Shown piece after piece: positions 24,401 to 35,100 of a stretch of 64,000 nucleotides of DNA (its first letter is position 1; each line of letters starts with the position of its first letter). Origin of the DNA: Cloeon dipterum. Lineage: Eukaryota; Arthropoda; Insecta; Ephemeroptera; Baetidae. A program made the position numbers and the translations under genes. The notes under the pieces are model-generated. The model ran no database searches and had not been told where the DNA came from. It was given only the letters and a program-made list of their open reading frames with translations. Location of the stretch: positions 14,818,001 through 14,882,000 of the forward strand of contig NC_088786.1 of the NCBI RefSeq assembly GCF_949628265.1, in the 5' to 3' direction.

Positions 24401-24869
24401 ACGAAAAATAAACACTTTTCGGGGCTCACTCAAAACAATATTACCTCCGAAAATATGTAGATCAGTTTTTAAAAATTAGATGCGGAGGCAAGTGGCTCTT
24501 CGGTGAGCTGGGTTTCTGTGCGCCTGGTGCTAATGGTATCCGCTCGCGGTGTTATTGGGACCCGCGGGTTTCAGCATTCGTGCTTGTACAGTGCATGCCC
24601 TTCCCGGTCCCCGGACAGGGATAAAAAGAAAAAAAATAGAAATACAGTAAATTCAGCCAAAAACCAGTTTTGATCAATAATTTAAGCCAACCCACGCTCA
24701 TAATTTTTTCTCGTCACTACAGTTGAATTCCTCTTTCACGAAGCACTCGTATTCTTAATTCATACAAAGATACCATGTAGATAAAATAATATTTAATAAA
24801 CAAGTACTCACGAAAGGAGACAAGGAAGAGGAGGGCCGTGGCCGAAAAGGTGACCACGAGTTGGTGCAT
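12488..24869 (-). CDS. Secreted nine-domain Kazal-type serine protease inhibitor (521 aa)
   Basis: Ten exons with unbroken phase: 24869-24812, 16223-16086, 15910-15760, 14838-14677, 14382-14203, 14005-13832, 13623-13462, 13409-13287, 13186-13010 and 12728-12488. Exon 1 is a signal peptide ([19 protein letters not shown]). Then come nine Kazal domains of the type C-x3-C-...-[PVF]xC[GA][ST]D...Y...C...C, for example [28 protein letters not shown] and [14 protein letters not shown]. Most introns cut each domain after its fifth cysteine (TGCGG/G), so one exon holds the end of one domain and the start of the next. The presumed P1 residues vary (P, K, S, R, D, N, N, E, T), so only domains 2 and 4 look trypsin-directed and the rest may be structural, as in follistatin/agrin-like chains. 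The link to exon 1 over 8.6 kb rests on phase and the signal peptide. Confidence 0.85.
16483..16546 (-). other. Possible alternative signal-peptide exon of the Kazal gene
   Basis: A minus-strand ATG at 16546 starts [16 protein letters not shown], an excellent signal peptide, 320 bases before Kazal exon 2. If it ended after ...LNE + C at GTTGGA, its phase would join exon 2 exactly as exon 1 does. The donor is poor, and the unspliced frame also stays open for 65 codons with a second hydrophobic segment, so this is tentative. Confidence 0.22.
24479..24635 (+). repeat. Retroposon-like repeat, copy 4 (short, 5'-truncated)
   Basis: It matches only the last ~140 bases of copies 1 and 2 (TGCGGAGGCAAGTGG to GATAAAAAGAAAAAAAA). 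It begins abruptly after AT-rich sequence. Progressive 5' truncation with a constant A-rich 3' end is the mark of target-primed reverse transcription. Confidence 0.72.
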
Positions 24870-24941
24870 GCTTGCGTAAGTCCCTGTTGCCAAGCTCAGG
24901 TGTGGGAAGGTACAGGTTGGCCGGTCGCGGCACTGAGAGGC

Positions 24942-24974
24942 ACTGAGCCTTGCTCGGCCAGACGCCGGGTTATA
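24942..24974 (-). promoter_or_regulatory. Core promoter of the Kazal gene (TATA plus initiator)
   Basis: Minus-strand TATAAC (24974-24969) stands 30 bases upstream of TCAGT (24946-24942), the arthropod initiator consensus. A second TCAGT lies 10 bases further on. The predicted start is about 75 bases before the signal-peptide ATG at 24869. Confidence 0.5.
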
Positions 24975-25370
24975 GCCGACAGTGGTGGGGCACAGCACAC
25001 GGCAGACTTGAACTTGGATTTTGTCTCCGGCGCGAAAAACGATCGGGATAAGAGCCGCGACTCTCAATTATCCTTTCGTGCGCCAGAAAATTCAGTCACA
25101 CGAACGAGATTTCCGTGCTACATTAGTGCAATGTGATATTTTTTACTGAATGGTTTTTATCTCGATGAAATTAAAGAATTTTTGTTACTAGGACTATTAC
25201 GTTGCAAAATATTAATATAAAAACATACAGTTACCTCATTTGGTGTTTCCCGGCATGATCCAGTGATCTTCGACCATAAATTCATCCACTTCCGGTCACT
25301 TGCAGTACTTGCACTGCTGTACAATATTTGTTTTCCAACTTCAGATCAATCAAAGGAGGAAAATTTCAGT

Positions 25371-25372
<2 letters not shown>

Positions 25373-25442
<70 letters not shown>
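25373..25442. repeat. (TA)n microsatellite
   Basis: About 35 uninterrupted TA units. Confidence 0.95.
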
Positions 25443-25446
<4 letters not shown>

Positions 25447-25833
25447 CAGTACAGCACGTGGTGTCGTAATAAAGTAATGATATTTGTCGCTATGAATATT
25501 TTTTAAACTTTCCAATCTAACCCTTACCAACCATCTGTAGGGTAAATGTGATAGCTGACGCAGCATCACTGGAAACCTGGCTTAAAACCGTGTTTAAAAT
25601 TATCAGGAGTAGTCAATGGGTGAATGGGCAGTTATTATTCTATTTAAATATCTCATTGTGTAATAAATTATATTATAATATATAATTTATATTATATTTT
25701 GTATGTTGGAGTCACATTTTAAATTGAAACAAAACGTTTGAAACTTTCCACCCTATCACGATTTTCTAGATTTATAAATTGAATCTTGTGTCTACCGTAA
25801 CTTTGGCGATGGCTTTTTGATAGGAAAGAATGG

Positions 25834-25889
25834 CCCGGCAAGAAATTGGATATCCGAGGATATCTAAGGATATCCAATTTCTTGCTGGG
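25834..25889. repeat. Near-perfect 22-bp hairpin
   Basis: The arm 25834-25855 (containing GCAAGAAATTGGATATCC) pairs with 25868-25889. There is one G.T pair and a 12-nt loop. It is either a small foldback remnant or a small-RNA hairpin. Confidence 0.6.
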
Positions 25890-27249
25890 GGTCCAAAAGT
25901 ATGAAAATAGAAATTGATAGAACTGCAAATTTTGCTTTGATAATACTAAACTTCAAAAGATGAATCACTGTACAAAATTTTAACTTGACGCTACGCACAT
26001 GGTTGCAATAATTAACTGAACGAATTTCAACAGTAATATTTTATTGTAAAAACATAAATTCGTGATAAGGAGTAAAATATCAACATTTAACTATAAAACC
26101 CGTGTTCGCATTACGGTCTTTCCTATTTTTACGACCTACAAATAATTTTGTTTATCTTTCCATCAAATGCATAATCACCAAATGAACATCTCTCACAAAT
26201 TTTTGTCTCGCGTATTAAACATTATACGGTTTAATTTTATGTGAAGTGTGCTGAAAATATGTTTATTTAGGTTTAGAGTGCAATAAAGTCGTGATTCCAA
26301 GATTTTTAGCTCACGTAGCACACCACCGAGACACACGTGTGAGTGTTTTCAACAGCCGCCTTTTCTCCTCTGCAGTGCGCGCGAGAGTCGAAAAGGTTAT
26401 ATGCACCTTTTCTCGGGCAAAAAGTAAACTAGGTTCAAAGGCTCACGACTCTTTTCCGCGCTGCAGACCATTGATAAAAGGGTCAATTACAGTTTCAGCG
26501 ATTTTTCATTGGAAAGCGAGCGAGAATTATGATAATCGGCGTGCGAGAAACACATTGTCGAGAATTAAAATGCAACTTGGCCTTTGGCCCAGAGCGACGG
26601 AGAGAGAATGAAAATAATAAATTCAGGCCAAGCAAGCAAAGGATCCTCTCCATTCAGCCTGAAAATAGGCCAGCGAGCAGCATCCACACAGCTTTCCACA
26701 CACTCGCGCAGTCAATTTCAATTCAAACTTTACTGACGCCGGCTCTTTATTTTGTCTCTTCTTTCTATCGCTCTTTGCGATTGCCGTGCGTACATAAATT
26801 TTAATTGACTGTCGTGCCGCCAAAACGAGTTTTTTACCTGTGCCTAGTCAGTGTTAAAGCCCATAGGCGAAAAATGTTGGGAAATCTCGAAACTTTTTTC
26901 GCAGCTAAATTTGTGTTGATAATCAAATCTTAAACTAAAATCGTCACCCAAAAAGCTAAATTAAATAAAAAAATGTCGACAGGAATAACAATAAATAATA
27001 ATAAAGTAGACTTGGATTAACTTGTCTACATTTATGTGGATCTCCAATTTTATGATTTTAACTTAGCTGGCATATATTTAAAGTGAACTCTGTAATGATG
27101 AATTGAGTATTTACCAAAATACAATTATGTGCCATTAGATGAGAAATGCAACTGAACTTTATTTTAAGAATTATCGAAGCATAGAAAAGTAAAAAATAAA
27201 CAAGGAAATATAGCATCCATTGGTTCAATCTAAAATAAATTCTAATTGG
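25890..27249. other. Gene-poor stretch
   Basis: No supported gene. A GC-richer block at 26290-26800 has open frames on both strands but no homology or splice context that I recognise. Confidence 0.35.
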
Positions 27250-28754
27250 TCTATATCGTCGTGGTAGCGGAGAAATTGCACATGAGTTTTTGGTTCGCCC
27301 GGCGAAATTGCGCATAGGTTCTTGGTAAACCCGGTGAAATTGCGCATTTGAAAAATATTAAATTTTACAGGGGAGGGAGAAAACTGTCTCCGCGCCACAG
27401 GTTTTGGAGTACAAAAGAGCTATCAATGAAATTAGATGCCTATTTTATAGCTTTAAAAAATGGTTTAAATTATTTTTTATCAATGCGCGATATAACGACC
27501 ATAAACGGCCTTGTTCAACGAACGTGCCCGAAAGATATGCATGGTTTTTGTAAGAATTTTTATTCTACCTACAAATATTATGAAATCTGGTTTTAAAATT
27601 ATGGTGCTGCTTTTGCCTTGGATGTTTGGGAATAGATTTCTTTAATATTTCTGCCACTCATAATAATTTAAAACCAAAATTATGTCGATAACAATAAATC
27701 ACAAGAAAAAAACGTTTCAACTTTCAACACCTTAGCACGGCGTAGACGAGTAATTGTCTTCTTCAAACCAATTTAGTTATTTAATTCATTTCAAGACGAG
27801 TCAAACGGTGCGTATTTCTTGTAAATAGGACCACCACAACCTGAGATTTGGTGCTTATATCGAGCATTTTATTGCGTCCATCTCGATAAAAAAAACTTTG
27901 TGGCACCCGAATCTAGGGTTTTAGTGGTCCTATTTACAATAAATAAGCACCGTTTGACTCGTCTTGAAATGAATTAAGTAACTAAATTGGTTTGAAGAAG
28001 ACAATTAATCGTCAACGTCGTGCTTAAGGTGTTAAAACAGACGAAAAATGCTAAATTTCACGTTATTGAGGGGGTTAAAAGGGGGTTGGGGGGTTGGTTG
28101 GTCTCATACCCCTTTAGTGCACTTGGGGACGTCGAGACGAGTCTAACGGTATGCAGTTTTTTAATACCGGATGATTAGAAGTTTAGATTTGGTCGATTAT
28201 CTTTTTTACCGACCTCGAAAAACAGGGGTTTTCATATTTTTCAGTTTATATTAAAAACATTTGAAATTTTAACGTTTCTAACTTATTTTTTTGTGCTCTA
28301 CAAAATGGCTATAAAGAAAATTAAAATTTTCAACACGATCATTTTCAAATTTGAGTTTAAAATAAAAATATAAATTTTAATGACCTTGACCTTTGACCTA
28401 TGACTTTGGGGTCAACATAAAAGTTGTTTGCCTTGTTGAGACGAGCAAATCAGTTTTTTAATTTTGGTTCTAGGACCACTCTGAGCAAATTTATGAAGTA
28501 TTGAAAGATACCATATTTAGGAGGATACAAATTATAAAAAACGTCACTAGATAGCGTTCTAGTGCTCGGATTGGTTTGAAATTTTTGTCAAGCATGTATT
28601 GGAGGGGGAGAAAACAGAATGTGCATTAAAATGTGTTTGGTTCAAAATGTCAGATGCGTACTTTTCAAGATGCGCAATTTTCAAAATGCGCAATTTCGCC
28701 GGGCGAACCAAAAACTCATGCGCAATTTCTCCGCTACCACGACGAATATAATCT
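27250..28754. mobile_element. Non-autonomous element with ~67-bp terminal inverted repeats
   Basis: 27250-27316 and 28688-28754 are inverted copies, both carrying TCGTCGTGGTAGCGGAGAAA at the outer end and TTTTTGGTTCGCCCGGCGAA inside. Next to the ends the unit GAAATTGCGCAT is repeated about three to four times on each side. No transposase frame exists in the ~1.5 kb between them. A second inverted pair is nested inside. Confidence 0.75.
27726..28034. repeat. Nested foldback repeat (arms about 110 bp)
   Basis: 27726-27835 and 27923-28034 are inverted copies, for example AAGACGAGTCAAACGGTG against CACCGTTTGACTCGTCTT. The loop is about 90 bases. It sits inside the 27250-28754 element. Confidence 0.78.
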
Positions 28755-31700
28755 ATTTTTTTCAAATTTTGATTCCCCATACAAGCCAGTCTGCATCACG
28801 GCAAAATACCGTATTCATTTTCTTTTAGCAATTTTTTCCTTTTTAATAAATATTCTATTGAAAAGTTTGGGCACTAACATTTGCCCACAATTATTTTAAC
28901 TCTGGAGCGTCAACACAGACGTCTGGAGTGCTTTTCAAGCGCCGCTCTTCTCTTCTCTATTTACGCAACCTACATTATTATGTAAATCGAAAATGTAGTC
29001 GTCGGTCTCGCCAGTAATGCTTTCTTTCCACCGCAAACAGACCCCTTTGCTCTGCTTGAATTTCGTGTCTGCGAGAAATCTTGCTGTCATTTCAGGATAT
29101 GAAAATGATGATGGCTTCCAGGAATGCGACGATGCTTCGAAGTCCTAATGCGGTTAACATGCCGAGCTTTACTGTTTTCTTTGTTTGTTCACCGGAATAT
29201 GTGATTTTAATGACACCGAAAAATAATTAACTCGTTCCTCTTGTCTACACACAAATGTATGGTACATAAAATATTTCTGTTCATGAAAATATATACCGCT
29301 GCGAATGTGCTAATTTTTTTGGGCATGTTCCGGGCACTCAATCTTGATTTTTCCCTACATAAGCTCAGTGAATGTTCGTTTGTATCTCTTCTTCGATATT
29401 TAAACCATATTTCATTGTTAAATTTTATTAATTTAAAGAAAGCGAAAAGTAGAAATTCAAAGATGACATTGACCCGTGAAAACGAGCTCCAAGTCAAGCT
29501 TTTAATTCGGTTGTTAACCACCTTAATAGCGCTTTTATTGCCCATTTCTGTACTTCAACACACGAGCGCTTTCCTGGAGATTTATCGCCACCACAATGAG
29601 AAGCCACCCAAGAAAAGGCAAATCGGACTCATAAAATAGTTCTCATGCCGAAGGTAGAGTGGCAAACAATTATATCGCGACTTAATTTTCTCACGTCGCG
29701 AAATCGTTGAATAAAAAGAGTAATTTAATCGCGGCGTGGCATCTTTTAATTACGAGGTACGTGCACCTGCCGATCAATTAGACGCGTTTGAATCTCTCGC
29801 TGCGTGTGTAATGCGCTTCTTGACCTCTCTAATGATATAACGAGACGCGCGAGCGAGCGATCGAGCGAGAAATACTGAACGGCGACACACCAGTGGTTTA
29901 AAAGCCTGTTCCTACAAAACACACGCAGTAAAACATCAACGGACGAACACACGACACGCATAATAGAGGGCTTTTAATTCTTCGCGCAATTTACAATCGT
30001 AAAATAAAGTGATTTATTCAGGTCTTAGGTTGCTTTTCGCTAATATTATGAAAATGAGTTACGTGAAATTCGAGGTGTGACACACGCGCCGAAATTTCAC
30101 ACGATGATTTTTTCAGGCTGACCTTTCGCCCGATAATCGTGTGTAAACTGCTCAACCGGATGTTTTTCCTCGGTGCTAATAGCGCTTGATTGTGTAACGC
30201 ACTCTGAGCGCTCGTTTACATTTTATGTAAAATGCGACGTCTCATTTGAATCCACTTTCGAGCGCTTTAGAAAAGCTAGAAGAGACGGATTCAAAGGTGC
30301 GTTGGTGCAATCAAGCTATGAATATTCCAGATTTAAAGGCTATATAATTATGTTGTCGCAACTAGATTCAAGAAAAACACTGCTGAGCATATCAAGCGTG
30401 CATTTATAAACTCTAATTGTAAGAGACAGAATATAATTAGATATATGTGAACAACTGAGTGAACAACTCACTCAAAAAATATTTTAGATTAAATTAACAA
30501 AGATATTTAGGATTTTTTTAAATATTTTGAGTAGAAATAAAACTTTGTTAACTCGCCAAAGTGCTTACAGCCAAAACAATAAAAATATTGTTGTGCGATG
30601 TGACGGGTAAAATATTTACAATGATTACTATTATGAATATAAAATTTTTAAATAGTTAAAATCAAATTAATCCATGAATAATACGAATATTAAACGACAA
30701 TCGACATTGTTATAAAATTCTATGACACACCTTTTGTGATTCATTTTGATTGGACCAAGGCAAATTAAAAAACCGAGTCTGTTAACAAGATGCTCTTATG
30801 TCACTGGTTTGATTTTCTTATCGGCTCGATCGGCTCTAATAAATCTTTTCCGCCTGGATGTCTGATAAATAAGAACATTCATTGCATTTCTGTCCTGACT
30901 TGTATGTACTTAACTTGACTGTCCTTCGATACTAATGTCTCTTACCAAAACTGCCTTTTATAATATGCAAAAAGTAATACAGCGCTGACGACGTTCAATA
31001 AATTTATTTTGCGCTGAATGAAACATTCCCGAAAAAAAATTTAAGAAACAAATATTAAGTGACCAAATTTTTAGAGTCATTATGATTGAGCATTTCTGAT
31101 TTTTATTCATACTCTAATCGACCTTTGCATTACTGCTGAGAACGCTGTATCAAAAAACCAATGCACAACAGTAATGATAATCTTTAACAGCAAGAGAAAA
31201 TAGCAGGTTTTCATAGCAGTTGTCTTGCCGATTTGAATAATATCTATGAGATTCAATTACCTGAGCGAGCGCATGCATATGCACCCGTTGAGAGCGACGT
31301 GTTTTATCTCTTATTCTAGGTGGCGAAAAGTGACAGCTTGTGATATACGAGAGATCCTGCACAATAATTCGCTCTCGGATAAGCAAGTTCAATAAATACT
31401 TGTGTATGCAAAGTGTGGGGATCGATGCGGGCAATTCCCGTTAGCCAACGTCTCATTACAGCCGCGGAAATTCGCTCTCTGACACACGCAAACGTAATTA
31501 GCGCGCAAATCGGACAATTACGGTGGACAAAACATAGTTTTAACCATAACATAAAAATTGTACTTCAATTAAAAAATATATCAATTCACTTGTTATGCAA
31601 CCGTTAATTGATTTTTGTAATAGAAACTTGTTTCATAAAGTGATTCTGAAAATAGAGCAGCATAACATATATTTTGCATGTAAACGCATATATAAATGAT

Positions 31701-31888
31701 ACTTAGAAGTAATAACGTACTAATCCCAACAATCATGGCATCGGAGCTATGTGTAAAACGGGCACAATTAAAATTTTGAAATTTAATTAACAAATATGTA
31801 TATAAAATTTTGACAGTAGAAAAATCTGTATTTTACTAAAATACCCTAAAACGAGGTCCTTTTTTCTTCGTGTTTAATATAAAAAATT
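28755..31888. other. Gene-poor stretch
   Basis: No gene supported. AT-rich with scattered short frames only. Confidence 0.35.
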
Positions 31889-32108
31889 CCGGACATTTTC
31901 CTCGAAGCTATGTTATTTATTCGGCTCAACCAGTTTCGCCCTATTTTTAGTTTCTGTATATCTGCTTTCATCAATTTGATGTTACAATTTTGCTATCAAA
32001 AATTATTAATATTTTTTTCAACCTTTTCTGTCCATGAAATTGGGTTTTGTGTAGAAGTCGAAACTGGTTGAGCTGAATAAATAGCATTGCTACGAGGAAA
32101 GTGTCCGG
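31889..32108. mobile_element. Foldback MITE-like repeat
   Basis: Arms of about 50 bp (31889-31938 and 32059-32108) beginning CCGGACA(C)TTTCCTCG and ending at CAACCAGTTTCG or its complement, around a 120-base centre. No coding capacity. Confidence 0.75.
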
Positions 32109-35100
32109 AAATTTCAATATTCAACATGGAAAATCTGTATGTTGTCCAAAATTATAGAACAAATTTTATCGTTGGCGGAGAGGAAATTATCAGGCCGAGT
32201 TTTTGCGTGATTTTCTGTAGACTTAGGTTACATAAATTTGCGTCTTGAAATACAAATATTGAGCTTGTTGCCTGTTACGAGTTATTCTAAAAAAGCGATT
32301 AAACAGTATTTTTCTTTGCTTTGTGAATTTTTGCGACAAGAGATTCTGTGCGTGAACCAGAAAGCAACCCTCAATCAAACTAAGGACAACATCACAATAC
32401 CGCAAATAAAACTTTTAGCATTAATTTTCATTTATGCGTAGAAAAGTGTAAAAAATGTTTTGCTGATTTGTCGGTGCAAATGTATGGGTCGAGCGGTGAT
32501 TTGCAATGGGAGGGTGAGTGGCCGCCTGGCCTTGCAGGCCGTTGCTCCAGCTGGCGGGTTCGGCCTTCGAGGCTGCATTCCGCCACTGCTCTCGAGCACC
32601 GACCGCTCGTTCTCTACTCAATATTACGATATTAGCCAGCCGCCTCCTCGCACAGTACGTAAAATCGCAGGCGAAATTTGTTTCCCCTCAAGTTCCAGCG
32701 TTCATCTCTCTCTGATGAAAACTTTCAGTCTCCGTCGGATAAAAATTATTTCAGTTTAAAGTCTGGCTGTTGAGATAATGGGGAAATTCTCAAGATTTAC
32801 AATTTATTTTTTTCATTTTACCAATGCTTGTAATTTTTACAATTTGTTTAAATACTTAAATTGGGAAGTGGTAGAACAGAAAATGCGCGTTAAATCAAAT
32901 GATTTATTTGATTCATTGTAAATTCAAGTAGTTAAATTAAGAAAGAATAGTTTTTGAGAATTTCCAATGTGCGACGAGACAAGTGTTTTACTGTATCAGG
33001 AGTGGCGTGTCGAATTGCACCGGTGCGCAATAACTTCACACGTTTTTTAACCGCGGCAAACCCAGTTGCATGGAGAATGCCACTCGTCGGTGGTTGTTAA
33101 AGTGCGCAGACGAGCCAAGAGAGAAGACAAAGCGGCGGATAAATCGCTTCGTCTGCATCTCATGAATGAGGAAACAATTTATAATGAATCCGGCCGCAGA
33201 AGAGCCGCTCTTCGCTACCAAGCAACAATGTGCATATAATATGCGCGTTTCAGAAATGCTAACTGTTGTTTCGTCCCAGCAGAAAGCATAATTTGACCGA
33301 GGATGCATTCTCGTCAGATTAATCATGCCAAACGGACCAAAAATCAACATTTGCTCCAAGCATTTCGGATCTGACGTGAAATTAGGGATTTAGTCTCCTT
33401 TCAAACAATGATTTAACCAGCTTCACGTGGGATTTTTTTAACTAAAGTTAATTGCCATTACATTTTGTGCACTAATTTCCGGTAATTTGCATAATTCGAA
33501 TTCAAATCAATGGAAAGGAATAGCTCTTTTTGGAAAATATTTAGCTAAAAATCTAGTTTTTAATTGCTGCGATGTGTTTTTGCAATGGAGCGTTAATAAA
33601 GTACATAATGTCAAAGCAACGATAAAGAAATAATGAATGCTATTTATTTTCAAGTATTATTTCATTTCAAGACTATGTTCACAGATGCACTGTCAGGGTG
33701 GCAAGCAATTTGCGGGAAAGAAAGTCCGCAGCGAATCGGCAGCTGACTTTGTGTGTCAACTGTTGTGTCCGAATAAGAACCGCTGTTCGGCGCGTCTCCT
33801 TTGCTTTTTTGTAATCGCTCCTAGAGAGTGAATAAGCATGATGCTGGCTAAGCAGCCAGAATAAAATGCTGGAAATTGGGTTTCTCTCATTCAACACACA
33901 CGCTCACACTCCGGCGGCAATTTGTGCAAATCACTTTTTGATTCACACTCTCTACGAACGTGGCCGCGAGTGCAATTTCTTTCGTCTGGATGCCGTCGGG
34001 CACAAAAAGCCGAAAAAAGCGGCACTTGACGGCAGGCGTGTAATTTAATTACGGGCCGAGAGCCCATTAAATTCGATTTTTCTTTTCACTGTTCCTGCAT
34101 GCTGCGAGAAACCCAGCAGCTCCAACCGATTAGCCATGTTTTCTCTAAACGGCACACATTCTCATTATTTAGGCCTGGACAATCGACATCTGGTGGATAC
34201 AATAATGAGGTATTAACTTGAAAAAAGTTACTTAAGTGCAACCGCCGGATCTGAGATCTTTTTATTTATTAATTACACAAAAGTCATTGACAACACCTCA
34301 CAGGCCCGTGTTGTGTGGTTTTATTTTATAGAAAAAGAAAAATGCACTACAGTTAATTTATCGAATTTAAAATTAACATGTTGCTCTAATCTGTATAAAA
34401 CCAGGGATAAATACTAATTAGATAAAAATATTAAATAAAAAAGCTCAGATTAATTATTTCAACTCAATCAATGATTCATCAATAAAAAATGTGCATTGGA
34501 GCTGTAAATCAACAATTTCACACCAGCAGATCTAATTAAAATCGGACACAAAAAATATCAAATGTTTATCCGCGGCGATTCGTAAATTGTGTGCTTTGGC
34601 CAACGGTAAAGTGCGCGCATGGCAGCAGTAGCGGCACAAAGAGCGGGCGTGAAATTGAAATTTAGAATAACAGGATTGGCCGCCGATTGTGGTGTCAGTC
34701 ATTTTCATTTTTTGACTGCACAAAGGACCAAGAGACCGTTTAGCGCCGACCCGACCCCGGCTGCGACCTCCAGACCTCGGCTACTTATTTCTCTTCCTAT
34801 TTGCACAGTTGCCTTAGCATAATATGTAATATACTTGCTCGCTTGAAACTGATACAGGCTTCCTATGCATACATGTACAGTTAAGAGATTGAGACGCGTA
34901 AAAAAAGTCTGATAATGAGCTAGAAGCTGAATTTATTTTGAGATTGAGTTTCTTTCCATCAGAAATTCAAGTCAGTCCGAAGTTAAGGAGGCTTTAATTA
35001 CAAAATATTCAAACTGGATTTTAAAAGCTGAAAATTTAATCGATTGGAAATCCAACTATAACATAATAAAAGGACCACAACATCGCAGTAACTATACTGT

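Larger units (their letters stand above)
16224..24811 (-). other. 8.6-kb first intron of the Kazal gene
   Basis: More than a hundred times longer than most other introns here. Apart from repeat copy 4 at its 5' end and a possible alternative first exon near 16500, I see no gene in it. Several GC-richer islands (19200-20050, 21100-21250, 22200-22450) might be regulatory. The one near 21136 contains a TGACGTCA motif. Confidence 0.55.

Noticed and set aside
26291..26804. Plus-strand open frames of 91-106 codons in a GC-richer block
   Set aside because: No homology, no consistent splice sites, and open frames on both strands as expected from composition.
29241..29639. 132-codon plus-strand frame opposite a 112-codon minus-strand frame
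   Set aside because: Chance AT-rich frames with no conserved motif or context.
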